The notes beneath the pieces were generated by a model, which was not told where the DNA came from, ran no database searches, and saw nothing but the letters and a program-made list of their open reading frames with translations. Made by a program: the position numbers and the translations under genes. A stretch of DNA of 64,000 nt from Novosphingobium sp. SG707 (lineage in GTDB: Bacteria; Pseudomonadota; Alphaproteobacteria; Sphingomonadales; Sphingomonadaceae), in contig NZ_JAAZQL010000002.1 in NCBI RefSeq assembly GCF_012275515.1, positions 682,001 through 746,000 on the forward strand, written 5' to 3'. Of this stretch, positions 42,146 through 49,914 are shown one piece after another (within the stretch, counting starts at the first letter, position 1; each line of letters starts with the position of its first letter).

Positions 42146-42831
42146 CGACGCCCCCGGTTCATGCGGGCGATCTGGGCCATGGCAATGGCATCGCTAACCT
42201 GCTTTTGCTTCAACGTGGGCGCCTTGGCCAGAGCGGCCGGAGCGGCGGCAAACATGGCAACCAGCTTGCTGTCGCCCGACACGTCCGGCGCGGCCTGCGG
42301 CCCTTCGCCAATCTCGCGGTAAATCATGTAGAGTTCTTCGGCCTGCATCATCTTGTCGCGGCCGTGCTGGTCGCACCTTTCCAGCCACTGACAGGTTTCG
42401 TTGATTTTGACCGGGCTGAACCCGATCGCGCGCGCCTTGCGCAATTCGGTCTGGATCGCCTTGCCCATATCCTTGCGTTCGGCCCGCATCTCCAAAATCT
42501 TGAAGATGATGGCCTTCAGCTGCTCTTCGCTGGTGGCGTTGGGCGGGGCCTTGAATTCACGCATCCGGCGCGGGCTCAAATCCGCCTTGGGCTCAGTGTC
42601 CGGCGTTGAAATGCCCAGCGCATCCTCATAGATGCCCAATGTGGCATCGGCGGCCGCTCGATCCTCTGGCCGGATGCGTTTGCGCTTCATCGCCTGCCGC
42701 ATCGCCTTGGGATCATAACCGTCAGAATTCATTTCGGCATAGACCGCCGCAATATCCTCATTGACCTCGAATCGCTTGTCATACAGCGCATCAAGCCGCC
42801 GCTCGTAACTCTTCAGGCGGTCATCACTCAT
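42142..42831 (-). CDS. tandem GapR-like (DUF2312) DNA-binding protein
   Basis: 229 residues. Residues 4-74 (SYERRLDALYDKRFEVNEDI; AAVYAEMNSDGYDPKAMRQ; GIYEDALGI) match the GapR coiled-coil fold. Residues 101-175 (EEQLKAIIFKILEMRAER; ARAIGFSPVKINETC; AEELYMIYREI) look like a second, diverged copy. GapR proteins encircle overtwisted DNA ahead of polymerases and assist topoisomerases. A linker of about 25 residues separates the modules and a helical tail follows. Encoded between primase and helicase, with 4-bp overlaps to both. Confidence 0.65.
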   Translation of the reverse strand: MSDDRLKSYERRLDALYDKRFEVNEDIAAVYAEMNSDGYDPKAMRQAMKRKRIRPEDRAAADATLGIYEDALGISTPDTEPKADLSPRRMREFKAPPNATSEEQLKAIIFKILEMRAERKDMGKAIQTELRKARAIGFSPVKINETCQWLERCDQHGRDKMMQAEELYMIYREIGEGPQAAPDVSGDSKLVAMFAAAPAALAKAPTLKQKQVSDAIAMAQIARMNRGRR

Positions 42832-44123
42832 GACCTGTCTCCCTTGACGGCATCATTGAAATCCATGCCCATCGGCGGCCTGATCGCGTCGACCGGCCCC
42901 GCGCCGATCGCGCGCCATCCCTTGATCATCAGCTGCGCGCAGATCCGCGCGCGCTCTGCCCCGGTAATGGCGCGGTGAACAATCGGGCCGCCCTTGCGCT
43001 CGACCACCGCTTCGCCCGCCGGTTGCCCGGTCTTTCGGTCCCGCTGCCCGCGCAACGGGCTCATATCGGCATCGATCACCCCGGTGACGGGCCCGGCATG
43101 GCACGGAATAGTGAAGCACGGCCGCCGCTCGGCATCGGGCTCGATCGCGTGCAGCGGCCAGATGCCGCCCTTCCACAGGCGCGGATCACCCTGCAGATTA
43201 TCGAGGCTCAGCGTTGCCACCCCCACCGCATCGGGCGCGGCCTCGGCCATAGCCATGGCCGACAGCACCGTCTCATTGCCTTCACCCACAAACAGATGGG
43301 CATCGCGCCGATATTCGCCCAGGATCACCGCGCCCTTGCCTACCGCGCCGAGCATGCGCCGCTTGGGCAACATCGGGTCTTCGTCGCCATCCTTGGCCCA
43401 TGGCTTGCGGCGAATCATCGTGCCGGTGCCTTCCGGGTTCAGATAGGTGACATGCACGCCCACCGGCACAAATTCGACAAAGCCGCCCTCAGCCGTCTCG
43501 CGCCATCGCGGTACGCGCACCAATCCAATCACCGCAGGCGCAATTGGCACACCCTTCGGCCCCTTGCTGACCGGCCAGCCATGCACCGGGCATTCGCTGG
43601 AATAGCGGAACTGCTGCAACCTATCGTCGGACAGCACCGACGCAGGCACACCGCGGCCTTCGAAATAACGCCTGATGAAACTCGGCTCAAACCGCGCCTT
43701 GGCCCAGATCGCACGGCCCATATCGATAGGCTCGATATATTCAACCGGGCGCACGGCGCGCTGGATCGGCGCCCGCTCTCGCTGCACCGGCCGCGCAGTC
43801 AGTGGGCGAGGGGCGCTCAGCAAATCACCTTCGCCGTATTCCGCTTCCAACCGGGCCAGCGCATCCATAAAGGACAGACCATACATATCCTGGACAAAGC
43901 GGAACGCATCGCCCGACGCCCCGCAACCAAAGCAGCGGTAAAAGCCGGTATCGGTTTTGACCGAAAAGCTGGCCGAATTCCCATTGTGAAACGGACATTT
44001 GCCGCGCCGGTTCTTCGCGCCACTCGACCCCGACAGCTTCACTTCCCGCTCGATCAGATCGACCAACGAAACCTTGCTCAACACCCGCTGCTTGCGCTCG
44101 TGGATCGAGGGACGATCATTCAT
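42828..44123 (-). CDS. CHC2 zinc-finger primase with Toprim-like region
   Basis: 431 residues from MNDRPSIHERKQ, with GGAGG 6 bases upstream. The DnaG-type zinc ribbon reads CPFHNGNSASFSVKTDTGF then YRCFGCGASGDAF. The later part has HLFVGEGNETVLSA, a Toprim-like motif, and DMSPLRGQRD. Makes RNA primers for phage DNA synthesis. A longer in-frame leader is possible but would overlap the upstream gene without a binding site. Confidence 0.88.
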   Translation of the reverse strand: MNDRPSIHERKQRVLSKVSLVDLIEREVKLSGSSGAKNRRGKCPFHNGNSASFSVKTDTGFYRCFGCGASGDAFRFVQDMYGLSFMDALARLEAEYGEGDLLSAPRPLTARPVQRERAPIQRAVRPVEYIEPIDMGRAIWAKARFEPSFIRRYFEGRGVPASVLSDDRLQQFRYSSECPVHGWPVSKGPKGVPIAPAVIGLVRVPRWRETAEGGFVEFVPVGVHVTYLNPEGTGTMIRRKPWAKDGDEDPMLPKRRMLGAVGKGAVILGEYRRDAHLFVGEGNETVLSAMAMAEAAPDAVGVATLSLDNLQGDPRLWKGGIWPLHAIEPDAERRPCFTIPCHAGPVTGVIDADMSPLRGQRDRKTGQPAGEAVVERKGGPIVHRAITGAERARICAQLMIKGWRAIGAGPVDAIRPPMGMDFNDAVKGDRS

Positions 44124-44319
44124 CGCCATCCTCCGCCAACAGTCGCCGGATTTTCTCCAACGCATTGCGCGCGACCATCACATTATCGGGATCACGGATC
44201 CGCGCATGCGCAACCGCATTTCCGGCCAAACCCTTGATCTCCGCCGCTAGCGCATGAATGCGCCAGGCCGACATATTGCGCAACCGCCCGCTCGGCCCGA
44301 TATCGTCCTGCGCGCTCAT
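44116..44319 (-). CDS. small phage protein, unknown
   Basis: 67 residues, MSAQDDIGPSGRLRNMSAWR, then two helices (IHALAAEIKGLAGNAVAHAR; VARNALEKIRRLLAEDGDE). ATG overlaps the preceding stop (ATGA). Sits between the basic 60-aa protein and primase in the replication operon. No family recognised. Confidence 0.6.
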   Translation of the reverse strand: MSAQDDIGPSGRLRNMSAWRIHALAAEIKGLAGNAVAHARIRDPDNVMVARNALEKIRRLLAEDGDE

Positions 44320-44498
44320 TCCGCCTCGCTCCCCAAATCGGGCAGGATCTGCACCCCGCTCACCGGATCGTGCCGCACCATCGCGGCCAGCTGCTGCGCC
44401 ACATCGCGCCGCTCGGCCCGTCTGGCGCGGGCGCGCACTTCCCTGTTCCGCGCCCGGCGTTTGCCGATGGCGCGGATGGCCTTGTTCAACTTGCTCAT
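44316..44498 (-). CDS. small basic phage protein, unknown
   Basis: 60 residues with a highly basic N-terminal half (SKLNKAIRAIGKRRARNREV, RARARRAERR) and an acidic end. Could bind nucleic acid. Start preceded by GAGGTGACCC. Coupled to the next gene by a 4-bp overlap and 36 bp downstream of dnaN. Confidence 0.6.
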   Translation of the reverse strand: MSKLNKAIRAIGKRRARNREVRARARRAERRDVAQQLAAMVRHDPVSGVQILPDLGSEAE

Positions 44499-44534
44499 GG
44501 GTCACCTCAAACGGTGGAAATCAAAGCCCCGCGA

Positions 44535-45809
44535 TCACACGCGCATCGGCATCAAAACATGGATCTGGCCCAGCTTATGGGCCTCGCAATCAGCCTCTTT
44601 GGCCTCGGCCGCGCTGACCATCAGCGTAGGCGCGGCATCATCCAACATGCGGATCATCACATTGTCCGATGCCATCGCCCGCAACACCGTGCGCCAGTAA
44701 TCGCCGTTGAACCCGATCACGAAGGAGTTCCCGTCATAATCACAGGGCACTTCCTCGCAGGCCTCGCCCAGATCGGCATTGCGAATATGCAGCTCCAGCA
44801 CACCCTTGTGAAACGCCGTACGAATGCACTTGGTGTCCTTTGTGGTCAGCACGGCCATGCGATCGAGGCCTGCGATCAGTTCATCACGCGGCACGATCGC
44901 CACCTTGTCGGAAATGGTGGGAATGACGCGGCTGTAATCCGGGAAGGTCCCGTCAATCGCCTTGCTGATCAGCATGACGGTGCCGCCATCGGCCGCGCCG
45001 ATATCGAACCGCATCCGCGCGCCGCCATCATTGGCGCAGACCATCACCGGCTCGGGCGCATCCAGCTTTTCAGCCTCGCCCAGCAGCTTGGCCAGTAGGT
45101 CAACCGCGCGGCGCGGCCAGATCATCGGCGGAAAGCTGGCCCCGCCCTCGGGCAGATCGAGCGCCTTGCGCGCCAACCTGTGCCCATCGGTCGCGGCGAA
45201 ATTCAATGTCATCGGCTCGCCCGTCGCCTGGGCGGGATGGACGTAGACTCCGTTGAGGTAATAGCGCGACTCTTCGGTCGAAACCGCATGCTGCACCGAA
45301 TGCAGCGCATCGGCCAGCACCCCGACCGGGATTACCATTGCCGCATCCGGCTCAACCAGCATCGCCGCTGGCCAGTCGCACAAGGGCAGGGCATTGAGCG
45401 AGAACCGCGCCCGCCCAGCCTTCACCACAACCTGCCCGGACCATTCCCAGCCCAGATCGCCCGCCGCCTCGATGGTGACCATCGCATCCTTGTCAAACCG
45501 GCGCACCACATCGGACAGCTTCTGCGCCGGCAGCGTGACGACAAAGGGCTTGATGCCCTTGACCCATTTCGCACCGTCCGGCCCGTCGCGGTCATCCGTC
45601 GCCAGCTCGCGCTCGACATAGATATCCAGATCCGTGGCGGCGATGCTCATGCGCCCATCGGCCACATTGATCTTCACATAGGACAGGATCGGCACCGTGG
45701 CCTTGCTGCCCACAACATGCGTCACATCGGCCAGAGCCTTGGCCAGCGTCCCGGCGCGTACCCGCACCGCATTCTTGCGCTTGTCTGCCGCCGTTTCAGC
45801 ATTCGCCAT
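44535..45809 (-). CDS. dnaN: phage-encoded DNA polymerase III beta sliding clamp
   Basis: 424 residues with the three-domain clamp pattern: TVPILSYVKINVADGRMSIA followed by ATDLDI in domain 1, FAATDGHRLARKALDLPEGG in domain 2, DGTFPDYSRVIP at the domain 2/3 link, and a C-terminus HVLMPMRV. This is the processivity ring normally encoded by the host; it is somewhat longer than the usual 370-380 residues. No polymerase is encoded in the prophage, so it probably recruits host Pol III or phage partners. Confidence 0.9.
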   Translation of the reverse strand: MANAETAADKRKNAVRVRAGTLAKALADVTHVVGSKATVPILSYVKINVADGRMSIAATDLDIYVERELATDDRDGPDGAKWVKGIKPFVVTLPAQKLSDVVRRFDKDAMVTIEAAGDLGWEWSGQVVVKAGRARFSLNALPLCDWPAAMLVEPDAAMVIPVGVLADALHSVQHAVSTEESRYYLNGVYVHPAQATGEPMTLNFAATDGHRLARKALDLPEGGASFPPMIWPRRAVDLLAKLLGEAEKLDAPEPVMVCANDGGARMRFDIGAADGGTVMLISKAIDGTFPDYSRVIPTISDKVAIVPRDELIAGLDRMAVLTTKDTKCIRTAFHKGVLELHIRNADLGEACEEVPCDYDGNSFVIGFNGDYWRTVLRAMASDNVMIRMLDDAAPTLMVSAAEAKEADCEAHKLGQIHVLMPMRV

Positions 45810-46149
45810 AACCGATATCCTTCAATTGCCCGATCAACCCGGAAAAGATGCGCTGCATCGCGCGGACCTGATCGGCCGGAAATGGTTCACCGCAGACCAG
45901 CAGAATATCGGCCGTGCCGTCATCCTCGGCCAGCGCCCGCTCCACATCGTCAAACATGTGCTGCAGCCTCTCGCTGCCGACGAAGGCATAGCGCTCCCCA
46001 TTGCGGCGCGGCCCCTCCGGCCAGATGCTCAACCGCACCTTGACCTGCCCGCCGTCCAGCAGCTCCAGCCGCCCGACAAGGTTCTCACCCCGATGCGTCT
46101 CGGGCTCAAAGCCCCAGACGGCGGGCAATTCATGGATGGCTTGCTTCAT
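45796..46149 (-). CDS. phage protein, unknown function
   Basis: 117 residues, acidic and soluble (GENLVGRLELLDGGQVKVRL; SIWPEGPRR; MFDDVERALAEDDGTADILL). Its end overlaps the clamp start by 14 bases. Part of the replication operon. No family recognised. Confidence 0.65.
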   Translation of the reverse strand: MKQAIHELPAVWGFEPETHRGENLVGRLELLDGGQVKVRLSIWPEGPRRNGERYAFVGSERLQHMFDDVERALAEDDGTADILLVCGEPFPADQVRAMQRIFSGLIGQLKDIGYGEC

Positions 46150-46646
46150 GCCGATCCTCCGCTTGCGGTGCTGGCGCCGGTTTCGACAATCGTCACCACG
46201 CGTCGCCCGCCAATCTCCCGAACTCTGATCAGGCCTCGCCCGATCAGCTTGCGAAACCGATGCGCCGCCGCCTGCTTGTCGCGCAGCCCCAGCGCCTCGG
46301 CCAAATCGGTGTAGCTGGGGCAGGCGGCGCCCAACTGCGCCGCGCGGTCCAGCTCGGCCAGCATCCGCCCTTCGACCGTTTCGGCCAGATCGGGCCCGAT
46401 GGTCGCGGCCCGGCCCTTGTCGCGGCGCGTCCGCTCGACCAGGTAATGCAGCTGCCCGTTCACGCGGGCCTGCACCGTCACCACATCGCCTGCGCTGCGC
46501 CAGAAGTTGACCAGCCGCACAACCTCATGATCGGGATCGATGCCCGCGCCGGCCGCATAGAGGGCGCGCCCGCCGCCCGGTCCGGTGTTGCGAAACCACG
46601 CCTGCAATTGGCGCGGATCGGCATAAAGCGGCTGCCCCTGCGTCAT
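46146..46646 (-). CDS. winged-helix-like phage regulatory/replication protein
   Basis: 166 residues. The C-terminal region SYTDLAEALGLRDKQAAAHR then FRKLIGRGLIRVREIGGR looks like a winged helix. The N-terminal half has DPDHEVVRLVNFWRSAGDVV. Likely DNA-binding; may be an initiator or regulator. 4-bp overlaps to both neighbours. Confidence 0.6.
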   Translation of the reverse strand: MTQGQPLYADPRQLQAWFRNTGPGGGRALYAAGAGIDPDHEVVRLVNFWRSAGDVVTVQARVNGQLHYLVERTRRDKGRAATIGPDLAETVEGRMLAELDRAAQLGAACPSYTDLAEALGLRDKQAAAHRFRKLIGRGLIRVREIGGRRVVTIVETGASTASGGSA

Positions 46647-47113
46647 TCCCCCTCCGCCAAAATCTTTTCGAGCTGCTGCCTCAACTGCGCGCTGGTGCGG
46701 TCATGCTCCTCCAACCGGTCCAGCACCCGCCCCGCCTCGCGCGCATCGATCCGCCCATCATCAGCCAGCGCATGGGCGATCTCGCCCGAGACAAGGCCCA
46801 AGGTCTGGGCCAGCTGCATCGCCAGAAAGGCGGGCGAACCTTCATCCGCGCTGATGTCGATCGCGGGCACAAACACGCCGCCCATTTCGCGCGCGAGGGC
46901 GCACAGCACCGGCGGCAAACTCCCCTCGGCCACCGCGATTTCGTCCAGGGCAAAGGCGCAATCGAGCGGCGGAAAATCCCCGGTGTTGAGATTGTTCCAA
47001 TCCCCCACGGTCGAGCGCCGCCGCCCCACGGTTTCCGCCGCGCCGTCGATCCCGCCGCTATGGCCAATCGCCTTGCGAACCGCGCGCTTGATCCGGGCGA
47101 GGGCGGGGCTCAT
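46643..47113 (-). CDS. CII/CP76-like regulatory protein
   Basis: 156 residues. IKRAVRKAIGHSGGIDGAAE, then TVGRRRSTVGDWNN, gives an HTH like that of the phage CII (CP76) family, followed by LDCAFALDEIAVAEGSLPPV, LCALAREMGG, as in that family. A helical tail ends the protein. In its relatives it decides lysogeny by activating repressor or integrase transcription. Early gene of the leftward operon. Confidence 0.75.
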   Translation of the reverse strand: MSPALARIKRAVRKAIGHSGGIDGAAETVGRRRSTVGDWNNLNTGDFPPLDCAFALDEIAVAEGSLPPVLCALAREMGGVFVPAIDISADEGSPAFLAMQLAQTLGLVSGEIAHALADDGRIDAREAGRVLDRLEEHDRTSAQLRQQLEKILAEGE

Positions 47114-47709
47114 TGGTCACCGCCTTCGCATCCACCGGAGAGGCTTGACGCCCCTCCGGCTTCTGCCACGCTGCGGGACACATCACCGACTCCCAGCGAA
47201 AGGACTACCACATGAAGAAATTTGCAATTGCCGTGCTCTGGCCAACAGAAGGCAACTATGACCGGCTCTGCGCCATCAGCGCGGATTACATGCCACCAAC
47301 CCTCGCCGAATACCGGCAAGCCGTCAGTCGCCGGATGGCCTTGGCTGGGCTGACTGAAATCGATGTTATGAAAGTCGAGTTCGATCCCGATGCTTTGCAG
47401 AGCTGGTGTGTCGCACAATCCACCCCCGTCAATTCCGCAGCACGTAGTGAATTCGCCGCGTTCCTCGGAATGAAGCTGCATGAAACCGCCGAGATACACC
47501 GTACCGGGAAGCAAACGGAGCACTAATCCCTCTGTAATGAGCGGACGATATGCAAACCCTTCATATTCATCCACGATGCACATGGATGCGCTTTTGCCCT
47601 GAATACCTTCGGGGATAGGCCGCCTTCCATAGGCACGCATGTAGGCTTCCTTGAAATAGGATTTGCCGGGGTTGTTATATCGCACCAGCTTAGTCGGGCG
47701 ATCCATCAC
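47110..47709 (-). CDS. uncertain ORF, antisense to the 47212-47526 gene
   Basis: 199 codons from a GTG. Both ends have 4-bp overlaps with neighbours (GTGA with the Cro-like gene, ATGA with the CII-like gene), just as elsewhere in this operon. The first 60 residues (KSYFKEAYMRAYGRRPIPEG) look natural, but the last 100 are Cys/Gly-rich and appear as the antisense of the rightward gene. Either a real gene or a long shadow; I favour the rightward gene for 47212-47526. Confidence 0.35.
   Translation of the reverse strand: MMDRPTKLVRYNNPGKSYFKEAYMRAYGRRPIPEGIQGKSASMCIVDEYEGFAYRPLITEGLVLRLLPGTVYLGGFMQLHSEERGEFTTCCGIDGGGLCDTPALQSIGIELDFHNIDFSQPSQGHPATDGLPVFGEGWWHVIRADGAEPVIVAFCWPEHGNCKFLHVVVLSLGVGDVSRSVAEAGGASSLSGGCEGGDQ
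47212..47526 (+). CDS. accessory phage protein inside the early region, unknown
   Basis: 104 residues starting MKKFAIAVLWPTEGNYDRLC, with AAAGGA 7 bases before ATG. The rest (LAEYRQAVSRRMALAGLTEI; VEFDPDALQSWCVAQSTPVN; ARSEFAAFLGMKL) has a natural helical pattern and better third-position GC than the opposite frame. It faces the leftward early genes. A hairpin (47135-47159, arms of 9 with one mismatch) lies just upstream. Function unknown. Confidence 0.6.
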   Translation: MKKFAIAVLWPTEGNYDRLCAISADYMPPTLAEYRQAVSRRMALAGLTEIDVMKVEFDPDALQSWCVAQSTPVNSAARSEFAAFLGMKLHETAEIHRTGKQTEH

Positions 47710-48035
47710 GCCGCCTCCCCACCGGACATTTGCCCGGCATTTCCGGTCGATGCGTTGTTCGCATCTGCGGTAATACCAACGACATGAGCAAATTCGACAA
47801 CTTGGCTGGGAATTTCAATTCCGCACCACTGGTGGGGATCGATCAGGAATTGCGCGAAACGTTCCAATGTGGCCGTGGTCACCCCCTTTGGCGAGGTTGT
47901 TCGGCTCACAAAGAACGAAGAATCGTTGACGGTGAGCCGACCCAGGCGAGAAATGCTCGATTTGTTGGCTTCGGCCCACAAATCGGCGCATTGCGTCAGT
48001 CGCTCAATCAGACGGGGAGCTGTCAAGGTTTCCAT
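47706..48035 (-). CDS. Cro-like early regulatory protein
   Basis: 109 residues. LIERLTQCADLWAEANKSSI, SRLGRLTVNDSSFFVSR and GVTTATLERFAQFLIDP match a class of small phage early proteins with a helix-turn-helix (the L-A-x-L-x-x-N-D-x-x-F-F signature). Divergent from the CI gene and first in the leftward operon, so it takes the place of cro. The start lies 9 bases downstream of the predicted -10, giving a nearly leaderless mRNA. Confidence 0.7.
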   Translation of the reverse strand: METLTAPRLIERLTQCADLWAEANKSSISRLGRLTVNDSSFFVSRTTSPKGVTTATLERFAQFLIDPHQWCGIEIPSQVVEFAHVVGITADANNASTGNAGQMSGGEAA

Positions 48036-48044
48036 GGATGCGGG

Positions 48045-48121
48045 ATATGAAGGATATATCCTGCATTCGTCAAGAGGATATTCCCTTCCTATCTCCCGCC
48101 CGTCCGTTGTGGGAAAATCCT
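48045..48121. promoter_or_regulatory. left operator region and early leftward promoter
   Basis: Three related 12-bp sites: AGGATATATCCT (48051-48062), AGGATATTCCCT (48075-48086) and TGGGAAAATCCT (48110-48121). On the minus strand a promoter reads TTGACG (48068-48073), 17-base spacer containing the first site, TCATAT (48045-48050). The second site abuts the -35. The third lies 6 bases before the CI start and may serve autoregulation. Architecture matches the right operator. Confidence 0.75.
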
Positions 48122-48127
48122 ACAATC

Positions 48128-48850
48128 ATGGAAGAAGTCGAATATCTTCGCGAGCGGCTGCATCGCCGCATTATCGAGCGCAACACAACTCCGAATGCTG
48201 TCAGCGTGGCGATCGGCAAGAACCGCTCCTACGTCGGGCAGGTCATTTCGGGGAAGGGCGGCATGCCATCGGCGGCCACGTTAAATTCTATTGCGGCGCA
48301 CTTGGAAACTACAACGGATTACCTGTTGGGCCGCAGCAATTATCCCTCCCAACCAGAAAGCGAAGTGAGTTTTCATCCAGTGCCCATCCTAAATTTACAG
48401 AATGATGAAATTGGCTTGCCAGTCGTGGCAACTGGATACTGTGATGATCTGATATTCGACGTAGTGGGTGACGGATCAATTGAAATCGAGCGAATGCAGC
48501 TTGAAGTCGATCATGTTGTTCGCTTGATTGAAAGGCCTGCTGCTCTTCGTGGCGTAAAAGAGGCTTACGCAATTTATTTCCATGGCAGCAGCATGGAGCC
48601 TCGTTTTTTTCAAGGTGAATTTGGTATCGTTGATCCGCGCCGTCCGCCTTCACCCGGCGATTTTGTTGTGGTTCAGCTAAATGACGGTCAGTCTGAGGAT
48701 GTCGTAACGGTGCTGGTCAAGCGCTTGGTGCGGCTCTCCGGGCCGTGGATCGAGCTAGAGCAATATAAGCCCGCCGCAATCTTTCGTGTCCCCAGATCGC
48801 GGGTGACTCGTTTGCAGCGGATTGTGTTTCCGCACGAGCTTCTCGTATAG
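48128..48850 (+). CDS. CI-type repressor, XRE HTH plus S24 peptidase domain
   Basis: 240 residues from MEEVEYLRERLHRRI; an earlier in-frame ATG at 48038 would run through the operators. HTH: NAVSVAIGKNRSYVGQVISG, then PSAATLNSIAAHLETTTDYL. The C-terminal LexA/CI domain has the catalytic Ser in FHGSSMEPRF and Lys in TVLVKRLVRL, so RecA-stimulated self-cleavage is expected and the prophage may be SOS-inducible. Flanked on both sides by copies of its probable operator. Confidence 0.9.
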   Translation: MEEVEYLRERLHRRIIERNTTPNAVSVAIGKNRSYVGQVISGKGGMPSAATLNSIAAHLETTTDYLLGRSNYPSQPESEVSFHPVPILNLQNDEIGLPVVATGYCDDLIFDVVGDGSIEIERMQLEVDHVVRLIERPAALRGVKEAYAIYFHGSSMEPRFFQGEFGIVDPRRPPSPGDFVVVQLNDGQSEDVVTVLVKRLVRLSGPWIELEQYKPAAIFRVPRSRVTRLQRIVFPHELLV

Positions 48851-48853
48851 AGA

Positions 48854-48895
48854 AGGAAATATCCTCTTGACGGAGGATAAATCCTTCACATAGAC
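48854..48895 (+). promoter_or_regulatory. right operator region and rightward promoter
   Basis: AGGAAATATCCT (48854-48865) lies just before TTGACG (48867-48872), and AGGATAAATCCT (48874-48885) lies in the spacer before a -10 like CATAGA (48889-48894). The stretch ATATCCTCTTGACG is shared exactly with the left promoter read on the other strand. Predicted to drive the rightward accessory/integrase operon and to be shut off by CI. Confidence 0.75.
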
Positions 48896-48920
48896 ATGGC
48901 GCCACCGAAAGGAGGCGCCC

Positions 48921-49379
48921 ATGCCCGTTTCATCCGAACCTTCGCTGGCCGATATGGCGGCCAGCCTCTATCTCTCCCGCAAGGCCAACGCCCAGCGCGC
49001 CGTCAACGCGGGCCAGACCACGCCGCCGCAAGCCGACCGCGCGCTGCACCCATGGCTGGCTATCGCCTGCCTGTGCGGCGCCGATCTGCCCGAGCTGCGC
49101 GAACTGATCGCGCAGGAGCGGGAAGGGCGCGCGATTCACGGCGTCGATACGCCCGTCTCCGAAACCCGCGCCCGCCGCACCATCGCGGATAACATTTGCC
49201 CGCGCGAACGCTGGGCCAAAGTGCTTACCCGCGCCCGCGACAAGGCGCTGGACGCCGGAGGCAAAAGCCCCGAGGCGCTGGCCCTCTATCGCCTCTCACT
49301 GGCGCTGGCCTTCGACCCGAACGGCCATCACATCCCGCCCTACGGCGCCGCCCACACCCCGATTGCGGAGGCGGCGTGA
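48921..49379 (+). CDS. phage protein, unknown, first gene of rightward operon
   Basis: 152 residues with AAAGGAGG 5 bases upstream, a strong binding site. Helical, with SLADMAASLYLSRKANAQRA and ERWAKVLTRARDKALDAGGK. Ala-rich. No family recognised. Its TGA shares a base with the next ATG. Confidence 0.7.
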   Translation: MPVSSEPSLADMAASLYLSRKANAQRAVNAGQTTPPQADRALHPWLAIACLCGADLPELRELIAQEREGRAIHGVDTPVSETRARRTIADNICPRERWAKVLTRARDKALDAGGKSPEALALYRLSLALAFDPNGHHIPPYGAAHTPIAEAA

Positions 49380-49723
49380 TGGAAACGATCAACTGGGGCG
49401 GTACGCCGGGGCCTTACATGATCAATGGCGATTGCGATTGGGACGTTGATACGGGCTCTGGGCATTCTCGTTACTACATCGGCCCGGAAGGTAAGCCTCC
49501 GGTAGCGATCATCATCGCCACCGATTGGTTTGCCCGAGACGCGGAACTGGGCGCCAACGTCCGCTTGTTCTGCGAAGGCCCTGCGATGATGCAGGTTTTG
49601 CGCGAAAGCTTGCCCTTCTTGCGCTCTGGCGAACTCGATACGCGCGCAGGCCATATCGAAGTTTCTCGTATCGCATCGAAATTTGAGGCCATCCTCGCCC
49701 GCATTGACGGGGAGCAAGCCTGA
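49379..49723 (+). CDS. phage protein, unknown
   Basis: 114 residues from METINWGGTPGPYMINGDCD. Two-part: a W/G-rich beta region (HSRYYIGPEGKPPVAIIIAT) then helices (EGPAMMQVLRESLPFLRSGE). Similar small proteins in phages precede early DNA-metabolism genes. One-base overlaps on both sides. Confidence 0.65.
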   Translation: METINWGGTPGPYMINGDCDWDVDTGSGHSRYYIGPEGKPPVAIIIATDWFARDAELGANVRLFCEGPAMMQVLRESLPFLRSGELDTRAGHIEVSRIASKFEAILARIDGEQA

Positions 49724-49914
49724 TGCGCTCCATCCTCGATCTCGCGCCCGCCGCCGATGACGACGCCCGCACCGCCGAAGCCGCCTATCATGCCACCCTG
49801 CGCCGCGATGAACGCTGGCCGGTCTGCCCTCTGCGCGCCGCCATGTGGGATTACGGCCTGATCGTGCTGGCCGTGGTCTGCACTCTGACCAGCATCGTGG
49901 TGCAATACGCATGA
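49723..49914 (+). CDS. small membrane protein, unknown
   Basis: 63 residues; a polar N-terminus (SILDLAPAADDDARTAEAAY) and one C-terminal membrane helix (YGLIVLAVVCTLTSIVVQYA). Could be an exclusion or anchoring factor. Coupled by short overlaps to both neighbours. Confidence 0.6.
   Translation: MRSILDLAPAADDDARTAEAAYHATLRRDERWPVCPLRAAMWDYGLIVLAVVCTLTSIVVQYA

Noticed and set aside
48098..48126. TACAAT (48121-48126) as the -10 of the CI promoter
   Set aside because: It lies 2 bases before the CI ATG, and no -35 is found 17 bases upstream; the initiation point would fall inside the gene.
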